Of a stretch of DNA of 64,000 nucleotides, positions 9,701-15,900 are shown one piece after another. The translations under genes were made by a program, and so were the position numbers. The number at the start of each line of letters is the position of its first letter. Position 1 is the stretch's first letter. The DNA lies in assembly GCF_024363565.1 (NCBI RefSeq), contig NZ_JAJEKE010000003.1, positions 275,590 to 339,589 on the forward strand, written 5' to 3'. The stretch comes from Lutispora saccharofermentans (GTDB taxonomy: Bacteria > Bacillota > Clostridia > Lutisporales > Lutisporaceae). The notes beneath the pieces are model-generated. The model was not told the origin of the DNA, did no database searches, and saw only the letters and a program-made list of their open reading frames with translations.

Positions 9701-9992
9701 TGATGATATCGCATTGCTCCTAGGCAGCAGAAATAAGCCCATAAAGCTCATAGGCATAGGCTTCAGACTGGAGAACAAGGACAAGACCCAGAACTTAAAG
9801 CAATTCACAGAGCCTATGGAAGCCGCTATAGTAATAGACTCAAAATATGCTAATAAAGAAAACCTGGAACTATACTACTACAATATACCGTCTAATAAAT
9901 TGGAAAAGGTAAACTTCACCAAGAAATCCGGTGAAGCCGTAATAAATGCAAAAATTACCAACCCCGGAGAATATGTGATTATTAGCCGCTAA
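3738..9992 (+). CDS. Giant exported IPT/TIG-repeat protein with fibronectin type III domain
   Basis: 2084 residues. The ATG at 3738 is 8 bases after AAGGAG; a GTG at 3729 overlaps that ribosome site and is rejected. A signal peptide spans about residues 1-32 (basic MHISKMKRK, a hydrophobic stretch, then VHAFDPGEF). The body holds a string of Ig-like IPT/TIG units of the form I-x-x-I-x-P-x-x-G-x-x-GG-x-x-x-x-I-x-G-x-x-F, starting near residues 504, 651, 743, 975, 1081, 1221, 1431, 1561 and 1661. Near 1114-1135 two acidic calcium-loop-like motifs (DSNRDGKRDDDE and DINGNGKWDSE) interrupt a unit. A fibronectin type III domain follows at about 1766-1860. No SLH domain, LPXTG or membrane anchor is seen, so attachment to the wall is unclear. 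Role as an adhesin or surface scaffold is inferred from architecture. Confidence 0.9.
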   Translation: MHISKMKRKAAIILALIMIFNLLPHEILRVHAFDPGEFWVDTVTIFKIYDKDRNAVQRRVLITGGYLKDADVGIVTSEGYKRLTKRTDNTEGLLQFDIDDNQLGNSLRIEGKEILLNEDEMPTLTGVNRRVEQGAGDLILQGTKLNNIMDKANIKAGYEHKGAYTPMDDTKFNNPSQVTIEKPTGALGLQNIIFEKSEQIPNVYFNAKNPSVNVNVNIKYTYKDQFRLYQNINVSNLRMYPNRGQKGDRVYFEADAGTLDSYDVFFLKETNGTDPYTNKNKGQNKTFQQNINGKDILTVTVPDIIEGEYYVVLTNAVAQNMDPMLEVTQEKALDEKFTVINANIKSRIISINPKTGPDTGSKATISSQFTGTLNIPEFVPASDDKTYSFSDGDRELVVNYVYGTYKNDSSSQYEAVRNIRIIIGDKATFMKKTSGDPDVSFTKDLDIINIMTAQITDADSNPVKDVVIETETTITRLSDNSVVQTITERAVLAKGYTYIPSKVEPVVDSITPDKIQVIKTNDDNYKTTDSKRLMAIYGKNFMVHKYADSTGKDIVRYPIIELGPDIKLDPNDPVQKEILEMKVLNSYGEELDGSAGNEIGTRILFYLPANLGPISNIGKTFIKVTNPIRNSMAPGLVGTKVDGVEFVLVEDNKNPIISGVNPDTVAVEGGVEVKATGNNFMSGVRLFLDGEEIKNIKRAEDGKEITFTAPKGREGTTQIMVMNPEGGAATWHFNYVKTYTNPKIFDFAPKSGNTGTLVVVKGDNFIPPDPTDKTELKHKLIGTRILLGGVDINDYELDNDKRIVLKPYKDPSGEPVIDIATAGSLTSIKVAEYYHSVMFADADNNYYTITIDGAGRISLSDGVHNTYTLKLSGSQIKADKKDGSIYDLSSDKEGIMISDGASVILSLKMMTPYKTDAEGKIIGNRVKVVDKNTIYFTVPALPADGYYDLTVLNPDTKRDDKKGTSGFYYFAHPQSKPEIDKIVPSEGTTDGGYAIDIEGNDFMDIGIDKSKVFINGIQVPAADIQVSPNGKTITVKRVPKYPGDLFKEKGTNRYAVPVVVVNPDGGSVSREGGFTYLVPTSHPKLVKIVPAKGTAAGGEVVEITGTDFRFFEPYEDSNRDGKRDDDEPFTDINGNGKWDSETNYDEWIQYAEINHPKFEKYLDSPILPKVFFGDNLAKIVEFSRGYLKVITPEGDAGKAEVYVVNNDAGTSDKVTYTYEASNPKITRIFPRVGKMQGGDTTELLGSGFARTDMDIYNGSTDAAGISLYDVKQMAAVRFGSLTNRNIARELDNSGRIDNKRTTVRFELNKMSFEYDASSTNTKLTMSKVVDDKIYKAVINGYDDTVKYIPLKLMETSSKEKFEGTGLVRVEVEDGRLLIDTGYSENVRYIDSTQVFVTVPTHHTIGNNIPVELINPDKGKAAIAFEYMNPYDYPVIASIEPINKVLKNGLIIDYDNNPSDDDEEYYTYVSVTGGVLLTITGSNFKRTAKVYLDDKELQILDRSPNDDKLLVVIPPGDESQIGSKKPITVDNGDGGVTSTREPGDYYKMKAPYFVMYQKGLSGPKIDSVIPDKTSSRGQNIITVIGMDFRPGIKVFIGGVAAEVVELQGTEKIRVRVPLGLIPGKASVMVQNADYGADEKKDAITIISSPEIQDILDEQGISLSPRVLDMTGGQNIILQGIEFQEGAQIIFGGEIKPKAEGESGIPGTNIRDEEVYVVGGTAGTVSKVENGTLIYVTTPAMPEGDISIIVINKDGGVSEEVKIQVIRPLPGKPSGVKAQAVDGDTVKLEWDGTAQMYQIFASFGEKNSSKELSEYSYIITVEPERYDKEKLRYYVRGLATETWYRFRIYAVNDFGVSLQYGQSNSVKTPDTIRSEAKYNDEYINPAGRTDWTESTKDKFIYNIGERSLKEGAQYYQIELRNKNAGASASRMIKIPVNLVRSYDKYYAIWDKDVSVKFDTKALRTGEIMNISDKEDAAAVLEIYSPKGQRYDDIALLLGSRNKPIKLIGIGFRLENKDKTQNLKQFTEPMEAAIVIDSKYANKENLELYYYNIPSNKLEKVNFTKKSGEAVINAKITNPGEYVIISR

Positions 9993-10496
9993 GAGAACGG
10001 AAACCACTGAAAGATACGGAAACAGCCACTGAATTTCACGGAGGACATGCTATGCTGCTTTATCAAGATATTTCAAAGGTTATTGTAAATTCAGCATATG
10101 AAGTTCATAAGTTTCTTGGGAGCGGATACTTAGAAAAAGTATATGAGAATGCGCTTATTAAGGAATTGGAAAGCAAGAATCTAAAGTGCGAACAGCAAGT
10201 ACCATTGGAAGTATATTATAAAGATTATATGGTAGGCGATTACATAGCTGATATAAATAGTAGAAGATAAAATAATACTAGAAATAAAAGCAATTTCAGG
10301 GATAGAAGACAAGCACTTTGCACAGCTATTGAATTACTTAAAAACAACGAGAAAAAAATTAGGGTTTATTATAAACTTTGGAGCCAGTAAAATTCAGATA
10401 AAAAGAATAATAAACTAACCATGTACAAAATATAAACTCCTTTTCGTGAAATTTAGTGTAAGATTCAGTGACTTTCAGTGGTTACCGCACCCCAAG
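9993..10496 (+). repeat. Inverted-repeat-bounded segment enclosing a GxxExxY gene
   Basis: The left arm begins right after the previous stop with GAACGGAAACCACTGAAAG and related CACGGA units to about 10043. The right arm (10416-10496) is in inverse orientation and ends CAGTGGTTACCGCACCCC. The right arm matches 13720-13800 at roughly 72 of 79 positions. The pair therefore brackets the frameshifted GxxExxY gene, and the gene's ribosome site (GGAGG) lies at the left arm's inner edge. No target-site duplication was identified. Confidence 0.6.
10052..10418 (+). pseudogene. GxxExxY protein (PD-(D/E)XK-like, PF13366) broken by a one-base insertion
   Basis: The first frame (ATG at 10052) encodes ISKVIVNSAYEVHKFLGSGY and then LEKVYENALIKELE, the GxxExxY signature, and stops at 10270 after residue 72. 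The remainder of the family continues in the next frame from 10260: VEDKIILEIKAISGI, then FAQLLNYLKTTRKKLGFII and NFGASKIQIKRIIN, stop at 10418. The break fits one extra A in the run at 10254-10256; removing it restores a protein of about 121 residues, the normal family length. The family is assigned a PD-(D/E)XK nuclease-like fold (the E-x-K of LEIKA is present), but its biological role is not established. A sequencing error is an alternative explanation. Confidence 0.85.
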
Positions 10497-10557
10497 CCTC
10501 CAGAGGCATACTCAACACTCCGAAGGCATACTAAAAGAATATCGAGTAACTATCAAA

Positions 10558-10613
10558 AACCACTAAAGAAGCAATATGTCAAATTAATATCCCTTTCGTG
10601 ACTTTTAGTGGTT
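10558..10613 (+). repeat. Short inverted-repeat copy of the interspersed family
   Basis: AACCACTAAA at 10558-10567 pairs with TTTAGTGGTT at 10604-10613, giving a 10-bp stem around a CCCTTTCGTGACTTTT core. It lies about 40 bases before the next gene's start. A near relative with the same AACCACTAAAGAA opening is at 17482-17556. Confidence 0.6.
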
Positions 10614-10653
10614 AAAAAAACCCTCGGAGCAACACCCGAAAGGAATGATCTCA

Positions 10654-13632
10654 ATGAACTATCGAAAACGTTACATCACCATACTGATAACGATATCCCT
10701 GCTGACCGGCACTATCTTCGCCGAAGGCCCCATCTATCCGGTCCCTGCCTACGGCAGAGCCCTGGTAGATCAAGGCGGCTTCACCGACATAGCCGGCAGC
10801 CCCAGGGCAGCTGATATACTCAAGCTGCGCATGCTCAACATAATCCAGGGCAGCAACGGAGCCAAATACAGGCCCAATGACAATATCAGCTACCAGGAAG
10901 CGGCTGCCTATCTCATAAGGCTTTTGGGCATGGAAGAGGCAGCACTGGAAAAAGCCGCTGCCATGGCCCAAAGAGGCACAAAGCCCAATTATGCTGCGGA
11001 CACCTGGGCGGTAGGCTATATGGAAGAGGTCCTGGCGCAAGGCATAATGACAGCGACAGAGCTCAGGGAGATGGAGACACTGAGCAGGGCCCAGCTTGAT
11101 GCCATTGACACCCAGGTGAAGGCCGAAGCAAAGAGAAAATGGATGACACTGGCTCAGCGGGACGCCCTGAAGAATGAAAAGACTGCAGCGGCTCAGCTTG
11201 AGAATAAATCAATGAAAAGGGCAATAAGCCGCCAGAACCTGGCTATGTGGCTTTTCAGAGCCCTTAAGCTCCAGGAGATACCTTCCAAGGATATAAACTA
11301 TGTCTACAAATACAGCGACTACAGCAGCATCAAGCCCGAGAGGCTCAGTGCGGCGGAAGCCCTGCTGCAAAAAGGCATCCTCGGATCGGCCGCCAAGGAC
11401 AAATATGCTCCTACAGCCGGTGTAAGCCGCGGTGAGGCAGCAGAAGCTTTCAATAATATAGTAGAAGCTTATCCGGATCTGACAGGTATACAAACCGGTG
11501 TGGCAAGGCTGCTGAAAGCAAACATGGGCTATAATATGCAGTCCGCATCGGATACCCAAAGCCTGTCCTACAACCTGGAAAACTTTGATGGCACAGGCTT
11601 CACTGCAAAGATGGAAGCAGACCAGGCACTCCCCGTTATAAAGGGCGGCAGAGTATATGATCATAACCTGCTGAGAGAAGGGGACACTGTAGAATATGCC
11701 TTAAGGGACGGGCAGATGCTATACGCCGCCTTAGGCGACTACAGCTTTCTCCAGGGAACACTCAGCTATCATGATAAAGATGGAAACATAAGGATAGAGG
11801 ACAGCCAGAAGGGCATCACAGAGCTCAAGCTCGGAGCAGATACTATAATAACAGCTCTCGGCAAGCCTGCCAGGGCTGCAAGCCTCATACCGGGGCAAGA
11901 TGTCAAAGCCTTGTACAAGGGCAATATCATAAGCAGGCTGGACATACAGGAAAACGCAGACTATTATGCGGACACCGAATATATTGACGGCATAATCAAA
12001 TACATAGACAGGGCAGGAAGGCTCGTGAAGCTGGAGGACTATGACGGAAACCTCCGCACCTACGGACTGGACGACAGGGTCATAGTCAGCATCAATGACT
12101 ACTATGAAACCCTGGAAAACCTCCAGCCAGAGCAGGATGCCACCTTTGAAATATCCGGAAGAACGATAAAAGCCATAAAAGCCTTTACCATCCCCGGAGA
12201 GGAAGCAAGCAAGGATTACCTTGCCGTCCTGAGGGTCAGGGCTGTCGAAGGCGATACGATAAAGGTCACCAGGCCGGAGGACAGGCAGAATCTCATGAGC
12301 TTCAAAACCGACAGCATCACCTCCATCACATATCTGGGCTACCCTATCAAGCTCTATAATGTGAAGGTGGGAGACCTGGTAAAGATACAGACCAATGAAA
12401 ACAGCAAGGACAGGGCCGACAGTATCGAGCTCATGACCAAGAGGCAGAGAGTGGAAAAGGTATACAAGGCAAAGATACTCAACACCCTTCCGGGACAATA
12501 CAGGCTGGCATTATCCCAGATACAGACCTACAAATATCCGGGCTGGTCCAAACTGGATGATGAAAAAACCTTTCCGGTAAAAAGGGATGCAGAAATATAT
12601 AAGGACGGCAGGAAGCTTAAGCTGGATGATCTTGACAAGCAAAGAAATGTAGAAGCCTATATAGTGACGGTAAAGGACTTCGGAGAAGAAACCATAGCCA
12701 AGATCACATTAAAAAGCGTCAGCGAGGACTCAACCTTCAGCGGGACCTTCGATGCCCAATGGACGGACAACTCCATCAAGCTGGCTGACGGACAAAAACT
12801 CAGCTTTGATGACGGAACTATAATAATAAAGGACAGAAGGCTTTTGGACACCTCAGACCTGACCTACAATGACGAAGCCTTTGTAGTAAAGAATAAGCTT
12901 CCCGGAGGCAGCAACTATGCGGCGCTGGTATCCATGGAAAACGGCAACGGCTTTGACTATAGGAATGTAGTCCGGGGCTATATCCATGACATGGGCGAAG
13001 ACAATTTCTCTCTGGAAAGCTATGCAAACTTGGTGGATAATGAATGGGACTATCACTATGGTGATGAAAACTATTTTTATGTCAGCAAGGACGGCAGGAT
13101 TCTGGACAATGTGCTAAAGCGCAGCTACATAACAAGAGATACTTTCTTAGAAAGCAGATTCTGGGATTTAGGGAGCAATGGAAAACCCAAAACCAGCACC
13201 GATCCCAAAAAATATACAATACACGACCCAAGGCTTTATATGGACGATAAAGGCCCTCACTACGAAAAATGCAGAAGCCAGCATATGCTTGCATATATAA
13301 TTGTAAATGAGGACGGAGAAGCTACTGCCATAAATATCTATAAGAAGGACGCCGACTATAGAAAAGAAGAAATGACATTCAAAGAAAACCTCATTACAGG
13401 AGAAGTGGTAAGCAGCAACAGCAGCTATACCCAGCTTACGCTCACCGATGTGAAGGAATACAGCAAATTCTACAGCCAATGGCAGCCTACAGGCTCAAAG
13501 GCAGTGATAAACACTCAAAAAGCTTTGATAATAAAGAATGAACAAGCAGTGACATTGAGCGAACTGTACCCGGGCGACAAGATATACGCCGTCACAGACC
13601 AAAACAGCGGCATAATCCTATTTGTAGAATAA
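10654..13632 (+). CDS. Exported SLH-domain protein of about 992 residues
   Basis: The ATG at 10654 is preferred because AAAGG (10639-10643) sits 10 bases upstream; an ATG at 10645 is too close. A signal peptide (NYRKRYITILITISLLTG, then FAEG) precedes an SLH unit (GFTDIAGSPRAADILKLRML, then GAKYRPNDNISYQEAAAYLI). A degenerate second unit follows around residues 95-150, and a third (YSDYSSIKPERLSAAEALLQ, then SRGEAAEAFNNIVEAY) around 210-280. SLH domains bind pyruvylated or related secondary cell wall polymers. The remaining 700 residues are beta-rich with repeated short OB-like segments that I cannot assign. It is flanked on both sides by copies of the interspersed repeat. Probable S-layer-associated surface protein. 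Confidence 0.85.
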   Translation: MNYRKRYITILITISLLTGTIFAEGPIYPVPAYGRALVDQGGFTDIAGSPRAADILKLRMLNIIQGSNGAKYRPNDNISYQEAAAYLIRLLGMEEAALEKAAAMAQRGTKPNYAADTWAVGYMEEVLAQGIMTATELREMETLSRAQLDAIDTQVKAEAKRKWMTLAQRDALKNEKTAAAQLENKSMKRAISRQNLAMWLFRALKLQEIPSKDINYVYKYSDYSSIKPERLSAAEALLQKGILGSAAKDKYAPTAGVSRGEAAEAFNNIVEAYPDLTGIQTGVARLLKANMGYNMQSASDTQSLSYNLENFDGTGFTAKMEADQALPVIKGGRVYDHNLLREGDTVEYALRDGQMLYAALGDYSFLQGTLSYHDKDGNIRIEDSQKGITELKLGADTIITALGKPARAASLIPGQDVKALYKGNIISRLDIQENADYYADTEYIDGIIKYIDRAGRLVKLEDYDGNLRTYGLDDRVIVSINDYYETLENLQPEQDATFEISGRTIKAIKAFTIPGEEASKDYLAVLRVRAVEGDTIKVTRPEDRQNLMSFKTDSITSITYLGYPIKLYNVKVGDLVKIQTNENSKDRADSIELMTKRQRVEKVYKAKILNTLPGQYRLALSQIQTYKYPGWSKLDDEKTFPVKRDAEIYKDGRKLKLDDLDKQRNVEAYIVTVKDFGEETIAKITLKSVSEDSTFSGTFDAQWTDNSIKLADGQKLSFDDGTIIIKDRRLLDTSDLTYNDEAFVVKNKLPGGSNYAALVSMENGNGFDYRNVVRGYIHDMGEDNFSLESYANLVDNEWDYHYGDENYFYVSKDGRILDNVLKRSYITRDTFLESRFWDLGSNGKPKTSTDPKKYTIHDPRLYMDDKGPHYEKCRSQHMLAYIIVNEDGEATAINIYKKDADYRKEEMTFKENLITGEVVSSNSSYTQLTLTDVKEYSKFYSQWQPTGSKAVINTQKALIIKNEQAVTLSELYPGDKIYAVTDQNSGIILFVE

Positions 13633-13800
13633 GAGGAGAACGGGGAACGGAAACCACGAAAAGACACGGAATTTTCACGGAAAAGCACGAAAGGAATGAA
13701 CTATATAAGTTGCAATATATAACCATGTACAAAATATAAAATCCTTTTAGTGAAATTCAGTGTAAGATCCAGTGACCTTCAGTGGTTCCCGTCCACCCAA
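13633..13800 (+). repeat. Gene-less copy of the GxxExxY-type inverted-repeat element
   Basis: The left arm (GGGGAACGGAAACCACGAAAAG, written here in two parts: GGGGAACGGAAACC and ACGAAAAG) starts within a few bases of the upstream stop codon. The right arm at 13720-13800 nearly equals 10416-10496. Between them only about 30 unrelated bases remain, so this looks like the element at 9993-10496 with its coding part deleted. The arms could fold into a large stem in RNA. Confidence 0.6.
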
Positions 13801-13822
13801 TACCCAAAAAGGAGCATCTATT

Positions 13823-15277
13823 ATGAAACGATTGATCACAACCCTAATAATTTTAATACTGCTATCCACTGTTGCCTATGCGGACATCCTGGAGCCGGGA
13901 GTGAGCAACGAAAGCCAATACAAGGAAGTCATATTCCTCTCAGGCCAGCCCGTGGAATTCACCGGCAGGCTCAAGATCACTACATCCGGCAGCAAAAACG
14001 TCATAAAGCATACCTATGACTATAATCTCACCGGACCCAACGGCGCCACTCTCACAAGGAAGGTGGTATATCTTGTTGACGAGGAGACGGATCCGGAGCT
14101 GAAGCAAACAGCCTTAGGAATAGTATTGGACCCGAAGGCCAAGGTATCGGAAAGGATTACCATTGGCAATAAAACCTATGTGCTTCAGGAGCAAATACTG
14201 AACAAAGCCTCCAATACCCAGGATAAGAGCGTCATCAAATATACAAGCGGAAAATGGAACGGCGTGAAAAAGTATACAGAGGGAAATAATGATATCACCG
14301 TTGATATATACGGAGAAAGCTATAAATATGACAACGAATGGAGCACAGTGGAGACAGCCCTGATAAGGCATGTCATAACCTATTACAATACCATCGGCAG
14401 CTCAAACAACAGGCAGGAAAGCACCGGCAGCGTGGAATACGGCGTGACAAATATCAGGGAGAAGGAAATACTATCCCAGCAAAGCCTGCCTAACCAGATA
14501 AGCTTTAAAGAAAGCTATATGATAAGCGAAAAAGAAGAAAATACAGTGGCATACAGCTATGATATGCCTATTATAACAAGCTCAAGGACCACGAGCAGGA
14601 AAAACGGAGAAGGCAGCTTCAAGCTAACTACCCTGCCCAAGCTGACTCCGTTGCCCATACCATCTTACACAGATATTACAGGATATTGGGCAGAAAGAGA
14701 TATAAACAGGCTGTTCAGCCTCGGAGTGCTGGCAGGAGACAGCAAATACTTCAATCCGAGAACGGCGATGAACAGGGCGGAATTTTCCAGAGCTCTGGTA
14801 AAGGCTTGCGGCCTGGAGGAAAATCTGGATAACACAAAACCCAAATCCAAAAAGGAAGTCCAGCAGGATATAATATTCTCCGATGTAGACCCCAATCACC
14901 CCTACTACCCATACATAAAAAGGGTTACAGAGCTGGAGCTGATCAAGGGAACAGGCTACAATACCTTCGGCCCCGAAGAGCACCTCAGCAAAGCCCAAGC
15001 AGTGACAATACTGATAAGGGCTCTGGGACTTGAGGACATAAGGACCTTCAATCTGGGCAGAACCTTTGCGGATGAAACCGAAATTCCCGATTGGGCCAGA
15101 AAATCCATATATGTAGCGGAAGAACTGAACATAATCGACACCAATGAATACAACATGATCCAGCCCAATAAGGAACTGACCAGAGGCGAAGCCGCCAACC
15201 TGATAAACCGCTTTATAACCTACCTGCAAAAAGAAATAAAAACCGACTACCGCGAAAGAGTGGTAAACTTTAACTAA
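13823..15277 (+). CDS. Exported protein with three C-terminal SLH domains
   Basis: 484 residues from the ATG at 13823, which follows AAGGAG; an upstream in-frame ATG at 13772 falls in repeat DNA and lacks a ribosome site. A signal peptide (MKRLITTLIILILLSTVAYA) is followed by about 280 residues of unassigned beta-rich sequence. Three SLH units come last: YTDITGYWAERDINRLFSLG (near residue 290), IFSDVDPNHPYYPYIKRVTE (near 355) and FADETEIPDWARKSIYVAEE (near 420), each followed by the RAE/KAQ/RGEA-type helix. Cell-surface anchoring through a secondary wall polymer is the family's role; the function of the N-terminal half is unknown. Confidence 0.88.
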   Translation: MKRLITTLIILILLSTVAYADILEPGVSNESQYKEVIFLSGQPVEFTGRLKITTSGSKNVIKHTYDYNLTGPNGATLTRKVVYLVDEETDPELKQTALGIVLDPKAKVSERITIGNKTYVLQEQILNKASNTQDKSVIKYTSGKWNGVKKYTEGNNDITVDIYGESYKYDNEWSTVETALIRHVITYYNTIGSSNNRQESTGSVEYGVTNIREKEILSQQSLPNQISFKESYMISEKEENTVAYSYDMPIITSSRTTSRKNGEGSFKLTTLPKLTPLPIPSYTDITGYWAERDINRLFSLGVLAGDSKYFNPRTAMNRAEFSRALVKACGLEENLDNTKPKSKKEVQQDIIFSDVDPNHPYYPYIKRVTELELIKGTGYNTFGPEEHLSKAQAVTILIRALGLEDIRTFNLGRTFADETEIPDWARKSIYVAEELNIIDTNEYNMIQPNKELTRGEAANLINRFITYLQKEIKTDYRERVVNFN

Positions 15278-15340
15278 AAGAACGGAAAGAAGAACGTAGA
15301 ACACGGATTAACACTGAAATCACACGGAATTACACAGAGG
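15278..15340 (+). repeat. Left-arm-like copy of the interspersed repeat after an SLH gene
   Basis: GAACGGAAAGAAGAACGTAG, followed by ACACGG, CACACGG and TTACACAGAGG units, begins immediately after the TAA at 15275-15277. This is the same position relative to the stop as at 9993 and 13633, but the sequence is more diverged. With the inverse arm at 15688-15735 it would bracket a 458-base segment of gene-free DNA. Confidence 0.5.
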
Positions 15341-15361
15341 GCAGTAGGAAACTATTCATAA

Positions 15362-15457
15362 CTGTTTCCGCAAATGTCATCCTGAGCCCAGCTCTGTTTC
15401 CGCAAATGTCATCCTGAGCCCAGCTCTGTCATCCTGAGCGCAGCGAAGGATCTTAGA
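15362..15457 (+). repeat. Tandem repeat and GTCATCCTGAG intergenic repeat
   Basis: A 32-base unit beginning CTGTTTCCGCAAATGTCATC is present twice head to tail (15362 and 15394). It is followed by a partial unit with the longer form GTCATCCTGAGCGCAGCGAA and GGATCT. A diverged copy is at 19276-19306 after pyrG. I recall similar GTCATCCTGAGCGAAGCGAAGG-type sequences from spacers of many unrelated bacteria (given here only as a short consensus). Confidence 0.65.
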
Positions 15458-15519
15458 ATCTTATATTGATGATGATATTTCACTATGATATTATACAAGT
15501 GAAGGTAATCGGATAAAGC

Positions 15520-15550
15520 AGGGTGTGGTTATCACTTTTGACAAAAAAAT
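15520..15550 (+). pseudogene. Possible 3' remnant of a holin-like toxin
   Basis: The frame ending TAA at 15550-15552 reads VWLSLLTKK just before its stop, like the basic tail of holin-like toxins (the intact one ends FTKRK). It sits exactly where a toxin convergent to the antisense-type RNA at 15543-15630 would end. No start, membrane segment or ribosome site remains upstream, so this is a weak call supported only by position and a few residues. Confidence 0.3.
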
Positions 15551-15630
15551 AACCCCCTGCTGGAACCAGGGTGGTTATAAAAATTATTAACCAATCTTGG
15601 TAACCGCACCATGTGGTGCTGATTACCTTC
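15543..15630 (-). ncRNA. Solitary antitoxin-like small RNA
   Basis: On the minus strand an extended -10 (TGTTATAAT, 15637-15645) with TTGCTT upstream precedes a roughly 88-base segment. It contains a hairpin GGTAA-GCACC/GGTGC-GTTACC (about 15601-15627) and ends in a strong terminator: ATAACC-CCTG pairs with CAGGGGGTTAT and is followed by seven T. Size, order of elements (promoter, first hairpin, AT-rich linker with TTAAT, terminator) and opposing polarity match the antitoxin RNA at 3282-3370. No intact toxin faces it. Confidence 0.55.
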
Positions 15631-15636
15631 ATTTAT

Positions 15637-15667
15637 ATTATAACACAAATGAAAGATAAGTAAGCAA
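15637..15667 (-). promoter_or_regulatory. Promoter of the solitary antitoxin-like RNA
   Basis: Minus-strand TTGCTT (15667-15662), a 19-base spacer and TATAAT (15642-15637), with TG one base before the -10. Confidence 0.55.
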
Positions 15668-15687
15668 AGAAAAATAAAATCACCCTC

Positions 15688-15735
15688 CGTGAAATTTAGT
15701 GAATCCTTCAGTGTCTTTCAGTGGTTCCCGTCCCC
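15688..15735 (+). repeat. Right-arm copy of the interspersed repeat
   Basis: CCGTGAAATTTAGTGAATCC, then CAGTGTCTTTCAGTGGTTCC and CGTCCCCC. It has the same orientation and sequence as the right arms at 10416-10496 and 13720-13800 and lies about 165 bases before the protease gene. Confidence 0.65.
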
Positions 15736-15739
15736 CACG

Positions 15740-15893
15740 ACCCTAGAGGAATCCCCTAAAATCCTGAGCTCTGAGCTCTGAACCCTGAGTTCTAGACCCA
15801 GACCCGTAAGGAATACCCAAACACCAGAGGCCAGAAGCTAGTGGCCAGAGGCTAGAAGCTAGAGACTGACCCCAAAGCAATACCCCAAAGGAG
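15740..15893 (+). repeat. Mosaic of short spacer repeats before the protease gene
   Basis: Two simple units alternate: heptamer-like runs of CTGAGCTCTGAACCCTGAG type (15765-15795) and GACCC-n-GGAATACCC units (15739, 15798, 15868). A run of GGCCAGAAGCTAG units is at 15827-15863. The same units recur at 20628-20932. No gene is seen here. Confidence 0.55.
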
Positions 15894-15900
15894 TGATAGA

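Noticed and set aside
4080..9714. Many long minus-strand reading frames, up to 317 codons
   Set aside because: They lie inside the 2084-residue plus-strand gene, have no ribosome sites and are Tyr/His/Ile-rich by-products of its codon bias.
15362..15457. Tandem 32-bp repeats as a CRISPR remnant
   Set aside because: No unique spacers between units; the unit matches an interspersed spacer repeat also found after pyrG.
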